Assembly (NCBI GenBank): GCA_038117265.1
Contig: JAYOFO010000003.1
Location: 55,869-119,868 of the forward strand
DNA: 64,000 nucleotides
Direction of reading: 5' to 3'
From: JAYPUG01 sp038117265
Lineage (GTDB): Bacteria; Pseudomonadota; Alphaproteobacteria; UBA6615
In this document: positions 63,795-64,000 of the stretch, one piece after another
Numbering within the stretch: position 1 is the stretch's first letter
Layout of the letters: the number at the start of each line of letters is the position of its first letter
Translations under genes and position numbers: made by a program
The notes under the pieces: generated by a model
The model's input: the letters and a program-made list of their open reading frames with translations, nothing else
Databases searched by the model: none
What the model was told of the DNA's origin: nothing

Positions 63795-64000
63795 ATGACC
63801 CCCGCCGCTCGCCTCGCCGCCACCATCGAAATCCTCGACGAGGTCGCGCGCGGCGACGCGCCGGCCGACGCCGTGCTGACCGGCTGGTTCCGGGGCCACC
63901 GGTTCGCCGGGTCGGGCGACCGCCGGGCGATCCGCGAACTGGTCTACCGCGACCTGCGCACGGGCGCCCTGCTGCGCTGGGCGCTGGCCGCGACCGGCGG
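63795..64000 (+). CDS. 16S rRNA cytosine methyltransferase RsmB-like, N-terminal part
   Basis: The gene runs off the window, with about 68 residues visible. The start (MTPAARLAATIEILDEV), then GWFRGHRFAGSGDRRAIREL and VYRDLRTGALLRW, match the NusB-like helical domain at the N-terminus of RsmB/NOP-family methyltransferases, which make m5C967 in 16S rRNA. The catalytic domain is outside the window. Confidence 0.78.
   Translation, partial: MTPAARLAATIEILDEVARGDAPADAVLTGWFRGHRFAGSGDRRAIRELVYRDLRTGALLRWALAATG

Overview
The window is about two-thirds G+C and densely packed. Genes often overlap by ATGA or GTGA, and GTG and TTG starts are common. Gene content points to an alphaproteobacterium, most likely Rhodospirillales-like. 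The signs are recA followed by alaS and a MoxR/VWA pair, a GAAC-N7-GAAC SOS box upstream of recA, fliX, a one-cysteine DksA, remnants of chpT and cckA, a TTAA-N7-TTAA CtrA site, and a two-subunit NAD-linked formate dehydrogenase of the methylotroph FDH1 type. I cannot name the species.

Layout. 0-24 kb is mostly metabolism. It holds a lipoprotein end, a CinA-like protein and a DMT exporter, then three amidase-signature enzymes. Two of these are tandem duplicates in an operon with a class III aminotransferase and a 3-hydroxyisobutyrate-type dehydrogenase. Next comes a run of small enzymes (ChaC-like, DUF938 methyltransferase, VOC protein, quinone oxidoreductase, haloalkane dehalogenase, TauE exporter), then glyoxalase II, an AbrB-type membrane protein, an aspartoacylase-like hydrolase and NAD kinase. 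Two broken genes follow. After them come moaA, a substrate-binding protein and an fdhD/membrane protein/mobA operon. 24.7-34.3 kb has a split transketolase pair with a crotonase-fold hydrolase. It also has both formate dehydrogenase subunits, separated by three small genes. The nearby molybdenum-cofactor genes (moaA, mobA) and fdhD fit the needs of that enzyme.

34.3-41.7 kb is the most unusual part. It looks like the wreckage of a flagellar and cell-cycle (CtrA) region. A chpT start runs in frame into what looks like a fliJ end, and a flgC start runs in frame into the receiver-domain end of cckA. fliX (with a perfect CtrA box), csrA and flgB survive around them. A lower-G+C pocket (39.1-40.5 kb) inside this region carries a peroxidase, small reading frames and a pair of near-identical palindromes.

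41.7-64 kb is recA, alaS, a MoxR/VWA pair, an MXKDX peptide with an ECF sigma/anti-sigma unit whose sigma gene has a premature TAG, an unrecognised 456-residue protein, a LOG-family protein, a LysM protein, a PadR/MFP/RND efflux operon with an AT-rich palindrome at its head, a CocE-type hydrolase, tRNA-Gln(CTG), an Ada-like zinc protein, ppx/gppA, rlmE, guaB and the start of rsmB.

Five loci are broken or chimeric: 16.9 kb, 17.4-19.8 kb, 34.4 kb, 41.4 kb and 48.3 kb. This suggests either a genome undergoing gene loss or uncorrected consensus errors. Read-level checks would decide.
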